Positions 50,001 to 63,800 of a stretch of DNA of 64,000 nucleotides are shown in pieces. The DNA is taken from the NCBI GenBank assembly GCA_963281155.1, contig CAUJLY010000001.1:9176001-9240000 (forward strand), in the 5' to 3' direction. The first letter of the stretch is position 1; each line of letters begins with the position of its first letter. The translations under genes were made by a program, and so were the position numbers. The notes beneath the pieces are model-generated. The model saw nothing but the letters and a program-made list of their open reading frames with translations, had not been told where the DNA came from and searched no databases. This DNA is from Rhabditophanes sp. KR3021 (lineage: Eukaryota > Nematoda > Chromadorea > Rhabditida > Alloionematidae).

Positions 50001-51142
50001 AAAAACCTTATCATTTTAGAGAGTGTTAAAAGAAAGCTTATGCATATGCCATGTATATGCAAGTATTGAGAATTGTAAGTAAGAGCGCACCATACACACC
50101 AAATAAACCCCTTTAAACATTCACAGCATACTTCTATCTACGACACAGCAAACACAAAAATACAGCGGAAGTTGGCTGTTATGCCAGATTGGCCTCCTCC
50201 AACTCTGTCCTTGTACTAAATGCAATATCAAAACGTTACGGCTTTATAATCAACCCTCATCCCTCTTCTAAATGAGGACAGTTAAAAAGTTTCTAGTTTA
50301 AGACGTCTTTTTTGTTTTCAACTTTTTTATTTTTTTCTATTTATAAGTAAAAGCTATTTTTTGGATCCGATCATTAAATGCATTTAGTTCCTTTAAACAT
50401 TTGCTTTTCAAAAAGACACTGCCATTCAATTTTATGTTGGACCAATACTATTTTATTTACCTATACCATTAACACCTTATCGTTAGTAATTAAAGTATTT
50501 ATTAATGAATAAATAAAACACCTTTCAAAAGCGACATAACAGCGTATTTCCTTTTTCCACATTTCCTTTTTATATATGCCATTTAAAGGTTGCTTGATAG
50601 GTAAATGATAACTTTTCCCATACCACCTTATACTACCGCATCTCCAAAAGGAAGCTTCAATTCTGCCAAATGTAATGAATATTTCTACATATTCAAACAT
50701 ATTTTCTAAAACCAAGTTTTGCAAAAAAAGTTGGTTAGGTCCAATTGTGAAGATATATCATATTATTCCCCTTGACCAAATAGTCTATTGTCTGTCATTT
50801 TACTTATTTTTGAAAATTTAAACAAAAAAGGGCACAATTTATTGATGCGAAAATGTTGTGGTAAAAGATATTTCAAAATGATCTAGCCTCTTTTGGTTAA
50901 CCAGTTCCGGGAATGGTTTAGGATGAAAGTTACTCTTCTCCTTTTGGTTCCATATATTAAATTGTTTCAAGTTATTGTTCAATAAACTTTTAGAAATAAG
51001 AATGAATGCGCATGTAAGTTGGATATTTTTGTCATTTTCAAGAATATGCATACATAAATACGTCCACGATGCCTACTTTTTATTAATGTGTATTAACATT
51101 GCTGAGAAGCACGGAAAGGTGAAACCTTTGTGTGATATGACG

Positions 51143-51266
51143 TTATATTAAATAACTCACTAATATTCTTGGTAATAATCACTTTTATATCATATTAAAT
51201 TAGATAACTAACTGATATGTCTTTTTATATCATATTGAATTAAATAACTATTAGTCATTGATATGG
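51143..51266 (+). repeat. Imperfect tandem repeat of about 40 bases
   Basis: The unit CTTTTATATCATATTAAATT followed by AGATAACTA..TGATATG occurs twice (about 51182-51220 and 51221-51266). A weaker part-copy (ATATTAAATAACTCACTAAT) lies just before it. Confidence 0.6.
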
Positions 51267-52298
51267 TATAATCTTCTTACCTAGGTGAAAATCTAAAAAA
51301 TGTGTGATGTCACGGTTGATGCCAAAAAATATTTGAAAAGCTTAATTTAGACTGTACCTTACGTCATACACTTCTTTAAAGAACCATTCCTTGTCATTAT
51401 CAAGATTATTGACACCTTTAATGTATGAATCACTTAAAAAGACATATCACCTAATCTAATAACATCTAACTAATTTAAATACATATTTTAAATGCTAATA
51501 AAGATAAAGATGAAACTAACTTCATTAAACGGTCCGATTTCACTTTATATATTATTGTTATTTCCGTATAAGTATCACACACATCATCACATCTTCTTCC
51601 GAGCTTCCTTCATTTTGTTCTCCTTAAAAAGCCATTAAAACATTAATCTGAAATCAATAAAAAATAAAGTATTTCAATTTTTTATACAAAAAACACTTTT
51701 GTAAATGTTACCAAACCTTTTAAAAGAATGTCTTTTGGCCAGACATTGTCTATTCTCTTTTTTTGTCATTTCCTTTGTATTGGCCGAACATTAATTTCAA
51801 TTGTTTTTTATATGTTTACTTTATACATAATAATTATGACGGTATAAACGATGTAATTTAAACATTCAAGGCGATTCTTATTAATTTTGGTATTTTAGAT
51901 GCGGTTCATAATATTGTATTATTTTGGTTCAAATTGTTAGTTCATTTTTAAATTATTTTTTGATTCTAGTTGCGATTAATCTTTTGTAGAGATTCTATTT
52001 TTTAGTTTACACCCATTTTTATTAATTTTTTATCTTTGTTGCGATTCATATTATGTTTAGTTGCAATTCTTATCGAATTTTTTATTTTTAGTTACGAAAG
52101 GAACCAAAACTTATTATTCTCCTTTTTATCGAAACTCTTAGAAAATATTTGTCTACAAAAAAGTATCCAGCAATTCAATTTATCAAATTCATTTCCATTA
52201 TTACATAAAATTTATTATACAAACATATATTAAATTATCAAAAGCATTTATTTATTAAATTCACCTTCATCCAACCAAAACAATCAACTTAACCAATC

Positions 52299-54864
52299 AT
52301 GCCCGGAAATGACAACATACCTGATTCTCTTGAAGAAATCAACTTGCGAATGAATACGGCAGCTGATGATGTAAGTTTACAACGCATTATTTAAACTAAT
52401 TATCTTGGCAACATTCATGTCTCCCTTCAAATCAATCCTGTCACCATTCATATACTTAGCTATTGCCTAAACCCATTAACATTAGATGTTGTCGCTTCAA
52501 CTCCAAAATATACCATAACTATTCTTTTTTTTTCGCATATCCACAAATTAAAACAAATTCAGGGTGTTTGTTGGGTATTTATAACGGCTGTGCACAAATT
52601 TAGTTTTTATGTACACTATCATAATAAACAACTTCCTGTCTTAAATTAACCCGGAGACAACAAAAAAAATTGAATCTATTATCGAGACTTCAAAAATTAA
52701 GAAATAAATATAGTGTGATGCAATAAATGCTTCTTGTTCTACTGTTTATATGGCAAAATAATACATATCCTTAACTATTATTACCCTTAAACCAAATTTA
52801 ATGTATCTTTATCCATATTCGTTTATAAACTAACTAGATGTAGCCAAAAATATTGTTTTGCCAAAAATAAATATATATTACAAAAAACATCCAACCATCC
52901 CCATTTGACTTTTAATTTGAATCTTTTTTTCAATTGTTCACACTTTTATTTGGAGTTGTATTTTTGATGCCATCCAAATTTATTTTAGCCCCCCGACTTA
53001 TTTACTTCCCACAATATACACTTGACACATACTTTTGTTGCAACACCACTACAACTACACATTTGTATGTTATTTGTGTTGAACCAATCATACAAAATCC
53101 ACCCATCTATTACCCTACCAACAAAAAAGTTACTCTATTCATTTGGATGGACGATACAGTCTATTTAATGAATGAGCAAGGCAAAAAATCCTTAGGCTTT
53201 TTGAAACATATATTTGGTGGAGTGTTTGGTTGCAACTACTTGTTTCGTACTTTGCTTGTCTTAACGCCGATTAGATGATATTTTATAATCATTTTTCATA
53301 TATTAGGTTGGGTAGGATAAGTTAGGCACAAAGGAGTAAGTAGCTATATACTTATGTATCGTTTGCTAAGCTATTGTGTTTGATGTTATTAAAAGTCAAC
53401 TACTACCAGTCCTCTACCAAAAGTTGCCTAAATTGGTAAAGATAAAAATAGTCGTCTATATTTGGAGACAAAAAAAAAGTGAATTGGCATATGTAATAAT
53501 AACAATAATACAACATAGCTACCCTCACTTTTTTAATACATTGGAACTCAACTTATTTTTGACCTTTACAACCAAACATTTATATTTACAGTTCCTACTG
53601 CCATTTACCACTTTGAGTGGCATTTACAAAAAAAATCATAAATAGTAGATTACTTCACTTTTAACACACATACACGGTTCGTCAAAGAAAGTTTACCCCA
53701 AGTCTCTGTAGACTTGTGGTGGTGGTAGATAGATAGATATATTTATTATTATTTTGAAAGGAACTTAGTTAACAGCTTCTATTTTTGACTATATCCCAAA
53801 CCTTTTTTGCTTGATCATTTTAATTGTTGGACGGAGTTTGTTATTTTCAATTTCATTTAATTTATTTGAAGTTTTAGAGTTTATGTGAAGGAAAAGACAC
53901 ACACATTTGTATGTACTTCATCTCTTCAAACTAAACATTATAAAGTTGAGTGAAAGCCTTGTGTCGTGAATGTGTCACCTTGTTACACTTACCTGGGATT
54001 GAATAGTTGTTGTTTATATTATTAATAAGTTTGTTGATTAAATTAATACCTAACAACATTATCATACCTAAGACCAGGCTCCATGTTTGACTCATTTGTC
54101 AAGTTAGGAAAAGGCAAAAGTGAAGAAAGCAATGACAAGAGTAATATTAATTTCGTTCCATGCGGCGACGGTGCCGTCTATTATGATGGACTGGTATTAC
54201 CTAGTCAGATGCCTGATCATTTGAAGGAGATGAATGTTAAAATAGATGGTGATACTAATAAAGTAACACACCAAATATCTTACAATTATTATACTTACTT
54301 TCCTTTTAGTCTCTCGAGGCAACACGTAGAATGTTAGCCTTGTGCGAGGAGTCAAAGGAAGCTGGTATTAAGACCCTTGTCATGTTAGATGATCAAGGCG
54401 AGCAATTAGAAAGAGTTGAAGGAAACTTGGATACCATCAATACTGACATGAAAGAAGCCGAAGAGCATCTAAAAGGCATGGAGAAGTGTTGTGGATTGTG
54501 TGTCTTGCCTTGGAACCGTGGAGATGACTTTAACAAGAATTCGGAATACAGCAAAGCATGGAAGAAAGATGACGATGGTGGTGTTATCAGTGACCAACCC
54601 AGAATCACTGTAGGTGACTCAGGAATGGGCCCTCAGGGAGGCTACATCACCAGAATCACAAACGATGCCCGGGAAGACGAAATGGATGAGAATGTCCAGC
54701 AAGTTTCAACAATGGTCGGCAATCTGCGTAATATGGCTATTGACATGTCGACCGAAGTTTCCAACCAAAACCGCCAATTGGGTCGTATCCAAGAAAAGGC
54801 ACAATCTAATGAGGTTAGAGTGGAAAGCGCAAACAAACGTGCAAACAAATTAATAACAAAATAA
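52299..54864 (+). CDS. ric-4: SNAP-25 t-SNARE (RIC-4 orthologue), main isoform
   Basis: Exon 1a (52299-52370) joins exon 2 (54310-54864) in phase 0 through a 1.9-kb intron, giving 208 residues. SNAP-25 contributes two helices to the four-helix SNARE complex with syntaxin and synaptobrevin, driving synaptic vesicle fusion at the presynaptic membrane. The sequence begins MPGNDNIPDSLEEINLRMN and continues SLEATRRMLALCEESKEAGI with SNARE helix 1. The palmitoylated cysteine cluster is KCCGLCVLPW, and SNARE helix 2 contains DEMDENVQQVSTMVGNLRNM and ends at NKRANKLITK. It matches C. elegans RIC-4 along its whole length. An AATAAA lies at 55153-55158. The long intron and long upstream region fit neuron-specific control. 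An alternative first exon is listed separately. Confidence 0.97.
52371..54082. other. Intron 1 of SNAP-25 main isoform
   Basis: AT-rich intron sequence, and also the promoter region of alternative exon 1b. The open frame at 52934-53278 has no ATG start and no domain, so I do not call it. Confidence 0.6.
54083..54262 (+). CDS. ric-4: Alternative first coding exon (1b) of SNAP-25
   Basis: ATG 54083 opens 60 codons ending NVKIDGDTNK at a GTAACA donor (54263) in phase 0. This joins the shared exon at 54310 after a 47-bp intron, giving a 244-residue isoform. The N-terminus (MFDSFVKLGKGKSEE) replaces MPGNDNIP... It is charged, with no membrane segment, and has only one Cys (VPCGDG). C. elegans ric-4 also has isoforms with different first exons, as I recall. 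The clean open frame, phase match and position directly before the shared exon support it. Confidence 0.75.
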
Positions 54865-57800
54865 TTGTTACTCACCAATTGACCCATCTCTCACACAACC
54901 AACTCAATTCCTTCCAACTTTCTTTCCATCAAATGACATTTACCAGGCGACAATTAATAGCTTCTTGAAAGGAGCAAAGAAAGTCCACAACACCCATTCA
55001 AAGATTCTCACCATTTCCACTTATCTTCTTTTGACAACACTAAAACCTTAATGTCCGGTTGAAAATGTTCCATATTATCGTAGATTCATAGCTTTTGTCT
55101 TACCACAATTTATATAAACGTATTAATATTTTTTATGATAAATTTCTATGTAATAAAAGTTTAATTTAGTTTGACTTTAATAACCATGATCTGTTGTGTA
55201 TCATTATTGTTTGCCCTAAATCAAAGAAGCAAGCGACATTAAACAACAAATAAAATAGCAAATGTACATTTGCAGGTGGCAGGCATACATTTTTTAAAAT
55301 AACCCTGCCAATGAATGTTGTTTTTCTAAGACATGTGCTTATTATCTTACCATTTTGTTATTTATCTTTCCTAAGTATGTGTATACTTTGTGATTTGGCA
55401 ATAGATATTTACTTTGATCACAACATTCTTCCACTTCCAGTCATTGATAACATTTGGGAGGAAACCTATATCTAATAACGACTTTAATTAATATTGATCA
55501 AATACATAATGTAACGAAATTGCGATTATTATGTGCCAACACAAGTCTTCTTCTCTTATCAAAAGTAAGGAATGTTGTTTACTCTAGATAACGATAATTT
55601 ATTTTATGTAATCTTAAAACAACTACAACTTATACTTTGCTGTAAAGTCAAAAATTAAAAAATAAGTATGTAATCAATTGAGCAAATAACATATACAATA
55701 CATTTGCATAGTGCACATTCCTATCTGACAACAAAAAATGATTCTTTTTTTAATAAACTTATGCAGTTTCGTAAAAAATTAGAGATGGTACAGTTTTGTG
55801 GAAGAGCTATTTTTTGATGTAAAAAAGAAAGTGGTGACGACAAAAGTTTTGAGCATAACAAAATTTTCACCATAAATCTAGGAAAAAAAGAGAGAGAGAA
55901 AGCACAAGGTCCTCTCCATTTATTTGAAACAAACAAACATATTATTTAAACATTTTGACAAACAATTAAATATCCCCCCGTCGTCCTTTATTTTGTCTCT
56001 TTCAACACTTCTTCACATTTTATTTTAATATAAAAAATATTGCTAACCAAAGTAAGTTGATTTTAAAAGTATATCACAATATTTTTGTTTCCTCATCTAA
56101 GTTCAACAACGTTTCTTCACCTACTTTCCACAAATAAATATTCAAAAAAGCTCTATTTACTTCATATTCTTATACTTTTCATAAAATAAACGTCAAAAGT
56201 TGGATGTGTATATTGATAATATGCAATGGAATGTGTGTATGTACTTTTGTTGTTTATGTCCCTTGGTAAGGGCTGTTGTTTACTTTAAAAAATATAAAAA
56301 TAAAGTCTACCATCCCGAATGGCCTCACAATTTTTTATTTGTTGCACTTTGTGTTTAACTAATAATATTGATGCATAATATACGTATTGTCAAAAGTTAA
56401 CGTAGCTAGTATTAATGCACTATCATTTTTCCCATTATTCATTCCCTTTTCTGTCAGTTTAGGCAACCTCTACAAAATTAATGTAATAAAAATAGATGAA
56501 TAAAGGATTTTGTTGTCATTAAACTTATATTAAACTATTTATTTCACACATACAAAGTAACTATTTAAAAAAAGAAGTTTAACCTACCTACACCTCCATA
56601 CACCAACATGCTGCGTCTTTTTTGAGAGAAAATGACGAAATCAGAGTCATTGATCATAATTTGCAACACTACTTACACTTTGAAATTAAACAATATTTCT
56701 TTATATTTTACGCATCCCTTTTAAAAAAGGATACTTCTAGTCATTGTGTATATGCGATATCTGTTGTCTAGTATTATATCCGCCAACCTTTGATCAAAAC
56801 AATTCTTAGATTGTTTTTGAGAATTCACTTTTTGGCATAACATTTTTGTCTGTCTAAAATTTATTTGTGATTAAGATGGCAATAAATTTAAAAAATATAT
56901 AGATGATAAAGAAGTTCATTAAGATGCAAAAAGTTCACCATTAATTAGAGTTGTTGCTGTCTTGAGCCATGAAATGTAACCTACAAATAAATGGTATCTT
57001 TATTTATTATATATTTTTAATTACAACCAAATAATGTATGCCTACCATCTTAATAAGAAGCTGTTTGTTGTTCCAAAGTACATTATTGTCATTTGCATTT
57101 TGATTTAATGATACGAAGTCACCAGCATACACATCCTCAACGCTTCTTTATTTAGTTGACAAAAATACACCACCAAGCTTATTATTGTTGTCACATGATT
57201 ATTCTTCATTGATAAAGAAACCATGTGTATTGTATACTTCTTCCGGTGATAAGAACAATATTCAAATTAAAGCAATAGAAGATTCCTACACGTGCCACCA
57301 TCCAATCATAATTACATTCATGATGATGGGTGAATTTTAAAAATTCACTCTACATAAAAACGTGACAAGATATTTGCGTACGTGTGATTCGTAATACTCG
57401 TACTTTATACTATTTCACTATTATTACCAAAAAAAATTATAAAAAAGATAAATAAAGCTTTAATATATTTATTTATAAATGTTATTCTTTTTGGTCTACC
57501 TACTAATTTCACCCTTCTAACTAAAAGGTGTTAAGAATATGGTTAGGTTATGTTTTCCCAACTAAGTGACGTTTATCTTAACAGGATAGATGAATTTAAG
57601 GCTAAAATGGCTATTTCCTGCTTATGTACAGGGAAATAGATTTAATGTTGTTCCAGGAATAAGGTTTATGAATATGTTTAAATGCGTAAACAAGACATAT
57701 ACTTTTTTCATCAAAGATATATATTATATTCATTATTTTTAGGCATATAATTATCATTTTTTAACACTTTTGTGTCCTCCTACCAACTATAAAATAGATT

Positions 57801-60594
57801 TCACCATCATATCTAAACAATTTCCTAAAATGTTGTTTATAGCAAATTTGAAAGATAGAAAGTCTCTATTTTTGATGTCTTTGGCGGAAAAGATAGGAGG
57901 AAGAAGTGATGTTCTAAAGGGGAAGGTTCAAAAGATAGAGATACGTTAGTGAAAAAATTGACAAACAACATTTATTTTGTCTAGTTGTATTTTTTGTCCT
58001 TGGTTAGTACTTTCATTTGTATCACTATCAAAAAACATCCTCCTGTCAATTTATTCATTTATACTTTGCTCGCACAATAATACTCAACCATTTGATAGTG
58101 CTTATCGCACTATCTGTCTAATTTTATGTAGCCTGAAAATTATCTTTGACATTTTTTACACAAAAGAACCAAAAATTATGATAATTTTAAATATTTAAAC
58201 AAATCCACTACTAGTAAACATCTTTTCATCAACAAACCGTGTATGTCCTTCCACACCATTGCCAATATTTTATCAAATAGTCAATTTTTGTAGGCTTTTG
58301 TTTTACACAAACATCCGCCTTTTAACTTAGCTCCTTTTAATAAAACGTTATGGTGCCCTTTTGAAAGAGAGAGATATTGTTTTGATTGGGGAAAAAACAA
58401 CTTTTATTCTGGCAAACAACTTTCCTGATAACAAAACTTGTGCCATCCCTTCGACTACGTCTACTTTGACACAACTCACTCCCATATATCCTTTCTATAA
58501 AACCATCCCTAGACACGCAACTCCACACTCTACCATCACGTACTGTCTTGTTTGTTGGCATTATTTTGAAGTTGTTATTTTGTGAGTAATGTCGTCTGAT
58601 GTCTAGAAGGCAATCTCTATTTTTATAATTATAATCATTTGAGGAAAAACAAAAAATATTTGTAGTGCATAGGTTGTTTATTGCTTTATTTCATTTGTTT
58701 ATCATTAATATCAGGACCTTTTACTTAACTATTCAACTGTATTTTTTGTTCATTTAGTGGGGTTTTGAAGGAGGTAGAATTGAATTTAGACACTTTATTT
58801 AATGAAATAAGTTTTTTTAATAAATAAAGGTTGGTTTGAATTAAATAGATATTTGGTTATAAATACATTTTAATCTATTTTGATGCAATTCAGTCCATTT
58901 CGATTCGATGCACATTCCAACACCTTCAAACCTATTTTTCGAGAGAGAGAAAGAGAGGTCTATTAAATAATTTTTGTTTACGACCTTTAAATATCTGAAT
59001 ATTAAATAATTTTGATGAAACTATCAAATTTATTCAAATCACAATAAAAAGTCAATTTACCCACATACAACATTGATTTGAAAAGTAAAACACACTTTTG
59101 ATATATTTTTAATAACAAACTTACACCTTTCACTTTTTATGAACCGACTTATCATGATAGTATGTCTTATCTCGGGTGGTGATGTTTTTATCAAAAATAA
59201 TATGACATGATTTGTAGTAGACTGGCTGTTACTACGCAATTAAAAGACTACATTAAATAAAAAATCCTTTTTATATATTGAAAGTTATAAAATGTGGTAA
59301 GTTCCACAAGATAATATATGTTATTAGCTTGATAAGGTCTCTTAAGCTTGGTGTTTGTGGATAATATTTTTTATTCAATCAACTTACTACACCTCATCTC
59401 TTTTTAGCTAGTAGAAACACATATCAACAACATCCACATGGATAAACTTATTGACGTAATAGGGTGTTGTAATTTGTCGAAAAAAGACATAAGCTTGTTT
59501 TGATAATATTTTTAATCTTTTAGATTGTAGCATCGAGATCAGTTGACGACCTCACCATAAATAATAATAATAAATTTACTTAAATTTTGTTATTTGAAAT
59601 AATCTTAAAGACTTGATTTTCCAAATTCAGAATCATTATAAGTTGGAAATATTGTTTACTACTAGGCAAAGTGTAAACTTATTTATTATTTGGATTAGAA
59701 CACCACACCTTCCCCAAAACAATAAACACTAAACGTTGTTGGAAACTTTAAAGAGTATATTTAGTGTTTTGTTTTTATTAAACGGATTTGATGAATTGCT
59801 ACTACTATTTGTTTGATATACTAATTTTATTAATGCATTATAGTAGCTTACTGATCATTTGGCACAGCTAAATATGATCTGTACATACTTGGGAGATTAT
59901 TTATTTACATAAAAAGCATAGACTTCATACTTATAATATGTCTAGGCAAGCACACACACCACAATCAATTGTCCAACTCAGACGATCTTCTTCGTTGGTT
60001 TGTTAGATTAATAGTATTAAATGCTACATTTGTTTTGATCATTCAAAATAACAACCTTATTATCGTTTTATGATGGGTGGTGTTGTTGGAGCACTTCCTT
60101 AATCACCACCAAAAACGAAAATATACTTCCAAAAATGATCAAAAATAGGCCTTTTGTTGACATCTTTTTTGTTAAGTAATGTGCAGGTCATTTTGTGTTG
60201 TCTTTTATCATCAAATTTAGGATGTTATTTACTTTTATTACGCACACTCGCCCCTCCATAAGGTCAGGGAGTGGGATGATTTTTGGTGGATATCAAAATA
60301 ATCATCTGTCAAAAGGTAACAAATCTCGATTTTTTATGTTTTTTTGAATAATTGCACCTGTTTTGCTCTTTTATCATATAGATATTATGTCAATATCATA
60401 CACATATTAAATACATTTCAAAGACACATGTTTGCATCAAAAACACCAAATAATAAACTAGATAAATAATATTTAAATGTAATCACTTTTTTTGCAGAAA
60501 CAATTTGTACAAATCAACACTAATAATCAACACTTTTATTTTATTTGACTAAAAAGGATCATTCTGTCTAATTGGTATTTTAAAATAACTCAAA
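54865..60594. other. Long spacer between SNAP-25 and AKT
   Basis: 5.7 kb of AT-rich sequence. It contains the 3' end of SNAP-25, purine tracts (for example 55890-55905 and 58941-58957, GAGAGA-rich) and no coding stretch I can support. It is probably largely regulatory sequence for the AKT gene. Confidence 0.4.
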
Positions 60595-60828
60595 ATGTCA
60601 ATCAGTTCTAATTCATCTAAACCATCCTCTGACAAACCAGGCAAACTACGGGAGGACACCGTCTTTGAAAGTTGGCTTTCCAAGAGAGGAGAACACATCA
60701 AGACATGGAGGGCGCGATATTTTATGCTGTTTAAAGATGGCAGTTTGTATGGATTCAAGGCCAAGCCCGAGGATGACATCAAAGAACTCAAATCTCCACT
60801 GAATGACTTCACTGTCCGAGATATTCAG
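60595..60828 (+). CDS. AKT/protein kinase B, first coding exon (PH domain start; gene continues beyond window)
   Basis: ATG 60595 to a GTATGT donor at 60829, 78 codons, phase 0. The exon encodes most of the first half of a PH domain: VFESWLSKRGEHIKTWRARY, then YFMLFKDGSLYGFKAKPEDD and PLNDFTVRDIQ. This corresponds closely to C. elegans AKT-1 (EGWLHKKGEHI..WRPRYFM, GFRAKP, PLNDF). The PH domain binds PIP3 at the plasma membrane downstream of the insulin receptor and PI3K. The basic residues in KRGEHIKTWRARY correspond to the phosphoinositide-binding Lys14 and Arg23/Arg25 region of human AKT1. No further exon is seen up to 64000, so intron 1 exceeds 3.1 kb. akt-1 and akt-2 cannot be told apart from this exon. 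Confidence 0.85.
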
Positions 60829-63800
60829 GTATGTCTTCATCCCAAACCCTAAACTTGACAAAGCTTTCAAAAAAAGTCTTCCAAATAATATATTTATTAT
60901 GACCCAAAAAACCTACAACAAAAACAATAAACACCCATCAAAAGGTCTGTCAAAAAACAATCTCCCTCCCCCCATCAACAACACACCTTTCCTAATCTTT
61001 TTGTTTTTGATTGAATTTTTGCAAAAAATATATCAAACTTCCTATTGTAAAGAGTCTGTCTCGTTACCCCAATTAGTTATGATTTGTTGGTGGATGTTTT
61101 TTTATGGTTTAATTAAAAAATAACACATTTATATAAAGCTTAAAAACAAACTTGTATATACAAAACATATTTTTTTGTTTTGAGTGGCAATGTATGTTGA
61201 TTGAAATGGGCACAAATCGAAAGATGAAAATAGTTGGCAGGGTTGCCAAAAAAAAACATATTATGATCATCTTAATGTAAATACTTTTGGGCCTGAAAGT
61301 GTTTGTGCCGCTTTATTTTTTGTTATCACCAAAACTAAACTGAAAATAAAAATAAAACTAATTTTTGTTAGTGACAGTAGAAAAACCACACACGATGTTA
61401 GAAGACAAAACAACTTTGGTTGAGGGGAAATGGCAGAAGTTATGTAAATCATAAACTTTTATATATACTCATAAACTTTGTACAAATACCTAGATATTTA
61501 TACAAATTTAAAATGACAATACCCATAGATTATATGACAACATCATCTATAGATTTCATCATATACACATCCTCCCACTTTGGATAGAATAAATGTCCAA
61601 GAGAAGTTCTTAATTCGACAGGTTAGATTTGATTTGTTGACCACTGTATCCCAACTACTTTTGTTTTGTGTACCAAAATATTTTTGTCAAAAGAAGAAGG
61701 CCCTTGTTTTGGGAGGTAATGGCTATTAGTGGAGGGCTCGACCCGTCAAGATATTATATATAAATATCAATTTGATCATACCAAATCAATTCTAAATATG
61801 CATCATTACTCATTGCCCCTATTTTCATAAATCTTTCAAAAAAAATGATAACATTATGTTGTTGTGATCATTTTATTTATCTATCTTTTTGATTTTATTT
61901 AAAGTCTTGTTTTGGCATATCTTTCACTCGAACCAGGTATTATTTGAGCAATTTTTTGATGGTTTGGGTTTGATTTGAGATTATTTGAGATCATTTGTTT
62001 AGTGGATAGATGTATTATTATTTCTTTCTTGTAAATCTGATAATACAGTGACAACATAAAAATCGACACCCCTTAAACTTTAATTGTGTATAAAAATATT
62101 TTGGTGCACAAAAAAGACCCTAAATTCATAATATTTACAATTTGATGTTAAAAAAATATTTTTGTTATTATCCAGAAATATATAGTAGAGTAGTAGTACT
62201 TCATGACTTTTAATAGCAAAATTCAACACGTTACTTCCAAAAATGTTTGGTATTATCAAAAAAGATAGACATAAACACAACCCCAGACACAACATTTAAG
62301 AGGACCTGCACTTGGGCAGAAACACCACTTACTTCAAATGACGAGGAGCTTGATGCTTTTGGAGGGAAAATATTATTATTATCAGCATCTCTTTTGTACA
62401 AAAAAACAAGATACACAACTAATTAAATAGTTAATGATTTGAACTCAACGGACAAGTAAATAATCTTGAAAGTGCTTTCTCCATCATATTATTCTTTTTG
62501 TTGGCAAAGGTCGAAATCATTTAAATTTTATAAGAATCTTTTTGTTTTTTAGACTTTAGTGCGAGTTGAGGTTGCTTTCAACACTCCCCAATCCTTTTGC
62601 ATTTTAATTTAAATGATTTAGTTGATGATTGTATTGTTATCATTTTTGGGAATTGTTTTAGTTGTCATGATTTTGTAGAGATTGATGCCATATACATCCC
62701 AAATTAATCCTTTTCACTTCACTTTCTTCAATTTGCAGACAAATATTTTTTGATATTACTTAACGTATTATTCTTGTTTTTTATGTTCAAATAACAAATT
62801 ACATCAAAATATTTGCCTGAAAAATCAAACTTCCTTGTATGAAGATTAAGCTTAAATAATGTGTATGATTTGTTTTTGTCACTCTTTTGTCTGTCTGTTT
62901 ACTCAATGATGAGGGGTTAAATCATTTAGAGTGATTTGCAAGTTAATTTTGGACGAAATTTGACCAAAATATATATATTATTATTTAAAACTTTTATACC
63001 AAAACAAAGGTGGATCTATTTAATATTGAATGGTTTATATTGTATAGTAATAGTTAATATTTGATGGTAGTTGGGTTGTTTATTTCCACCATTATTTCCA
63101 TTATTTTGACCATTCCTTTCCGTTGATCTGTACACTCAAATACATATTTATGTTTTTGTTTATCATTCAAAAATCATACATACACAAACATCCCTTCTTC
63201 ATACTTCGCATAAACCCCGTCCCTGATTTCCTTCTTCTTATCTTATTATTAGTAATGATCTGTATGTGGTAATACTAATCTTCTAATTTCCTTTGACCAC
63301 CTAATTCAACCACTTCCTGGGCAAGCTTCTCCTGATTCCCCACCAAATCCTCACCCCCACCTAACATATCTATCAATACAACTTTTCACACAACTACACC
63401 CTAAAAACAACAATATAAAACAAATTATGACTACAATAACATAAACAAACCCTTAAGAAAAACATACATTATTTGTAGGATTATCTCTTTAAAAACAACC
63501 TTATTATTTTTTCAAATTAACATGCCATTTTATAGTCTAATTTTATTTTGGAAGTTTTTATATTTAATATATTATTGGAGTGATTGGGATTATACTTTTT
63601 TTGGATTCAGAGAAAGTGTGTGTTGGGAAGTTTTGGAAAGGCACATATACACACAACATCTTATTAATGTTGTTAAATTGTAAGCTTTCAAAGCAGACAC
63701 ACCATTAAGAGTCAATTTGTGTGGTTGATCAACACCGCCAAATAATAGACAAAAAGTACGTGTGATAGACAAACAATATTTACTTATACCTTAACTATTT

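Larger units (their letters stand above)
45504..52298. other. Long spacer between DeSI and SNAP-25
   Basis: 6.8 kb, with no gene that I can support as working. The first 1.5 kb includes coding-like remnants (separate entry). From 47.1 kb onward it is AT-rich with only chance open frames. The end forms the promoter of the long-range first exon of SNAP-25. Confidence 0.35.

Noticed and set aside
52934..53278. 114-codon open frame in SNAP-25 intron 1
   Set aside because: No ATG at the start, hydrophobic AT-driven composition and no family resemblance.
62231..62416. Open frames on both strands around 62.3 kb as a second AKT exon
   Set aside because: Translation (KRTCTWAETPLTSNDEE) does not match the second half of the AKT PH domain and lacks an acceptor in phase 0.
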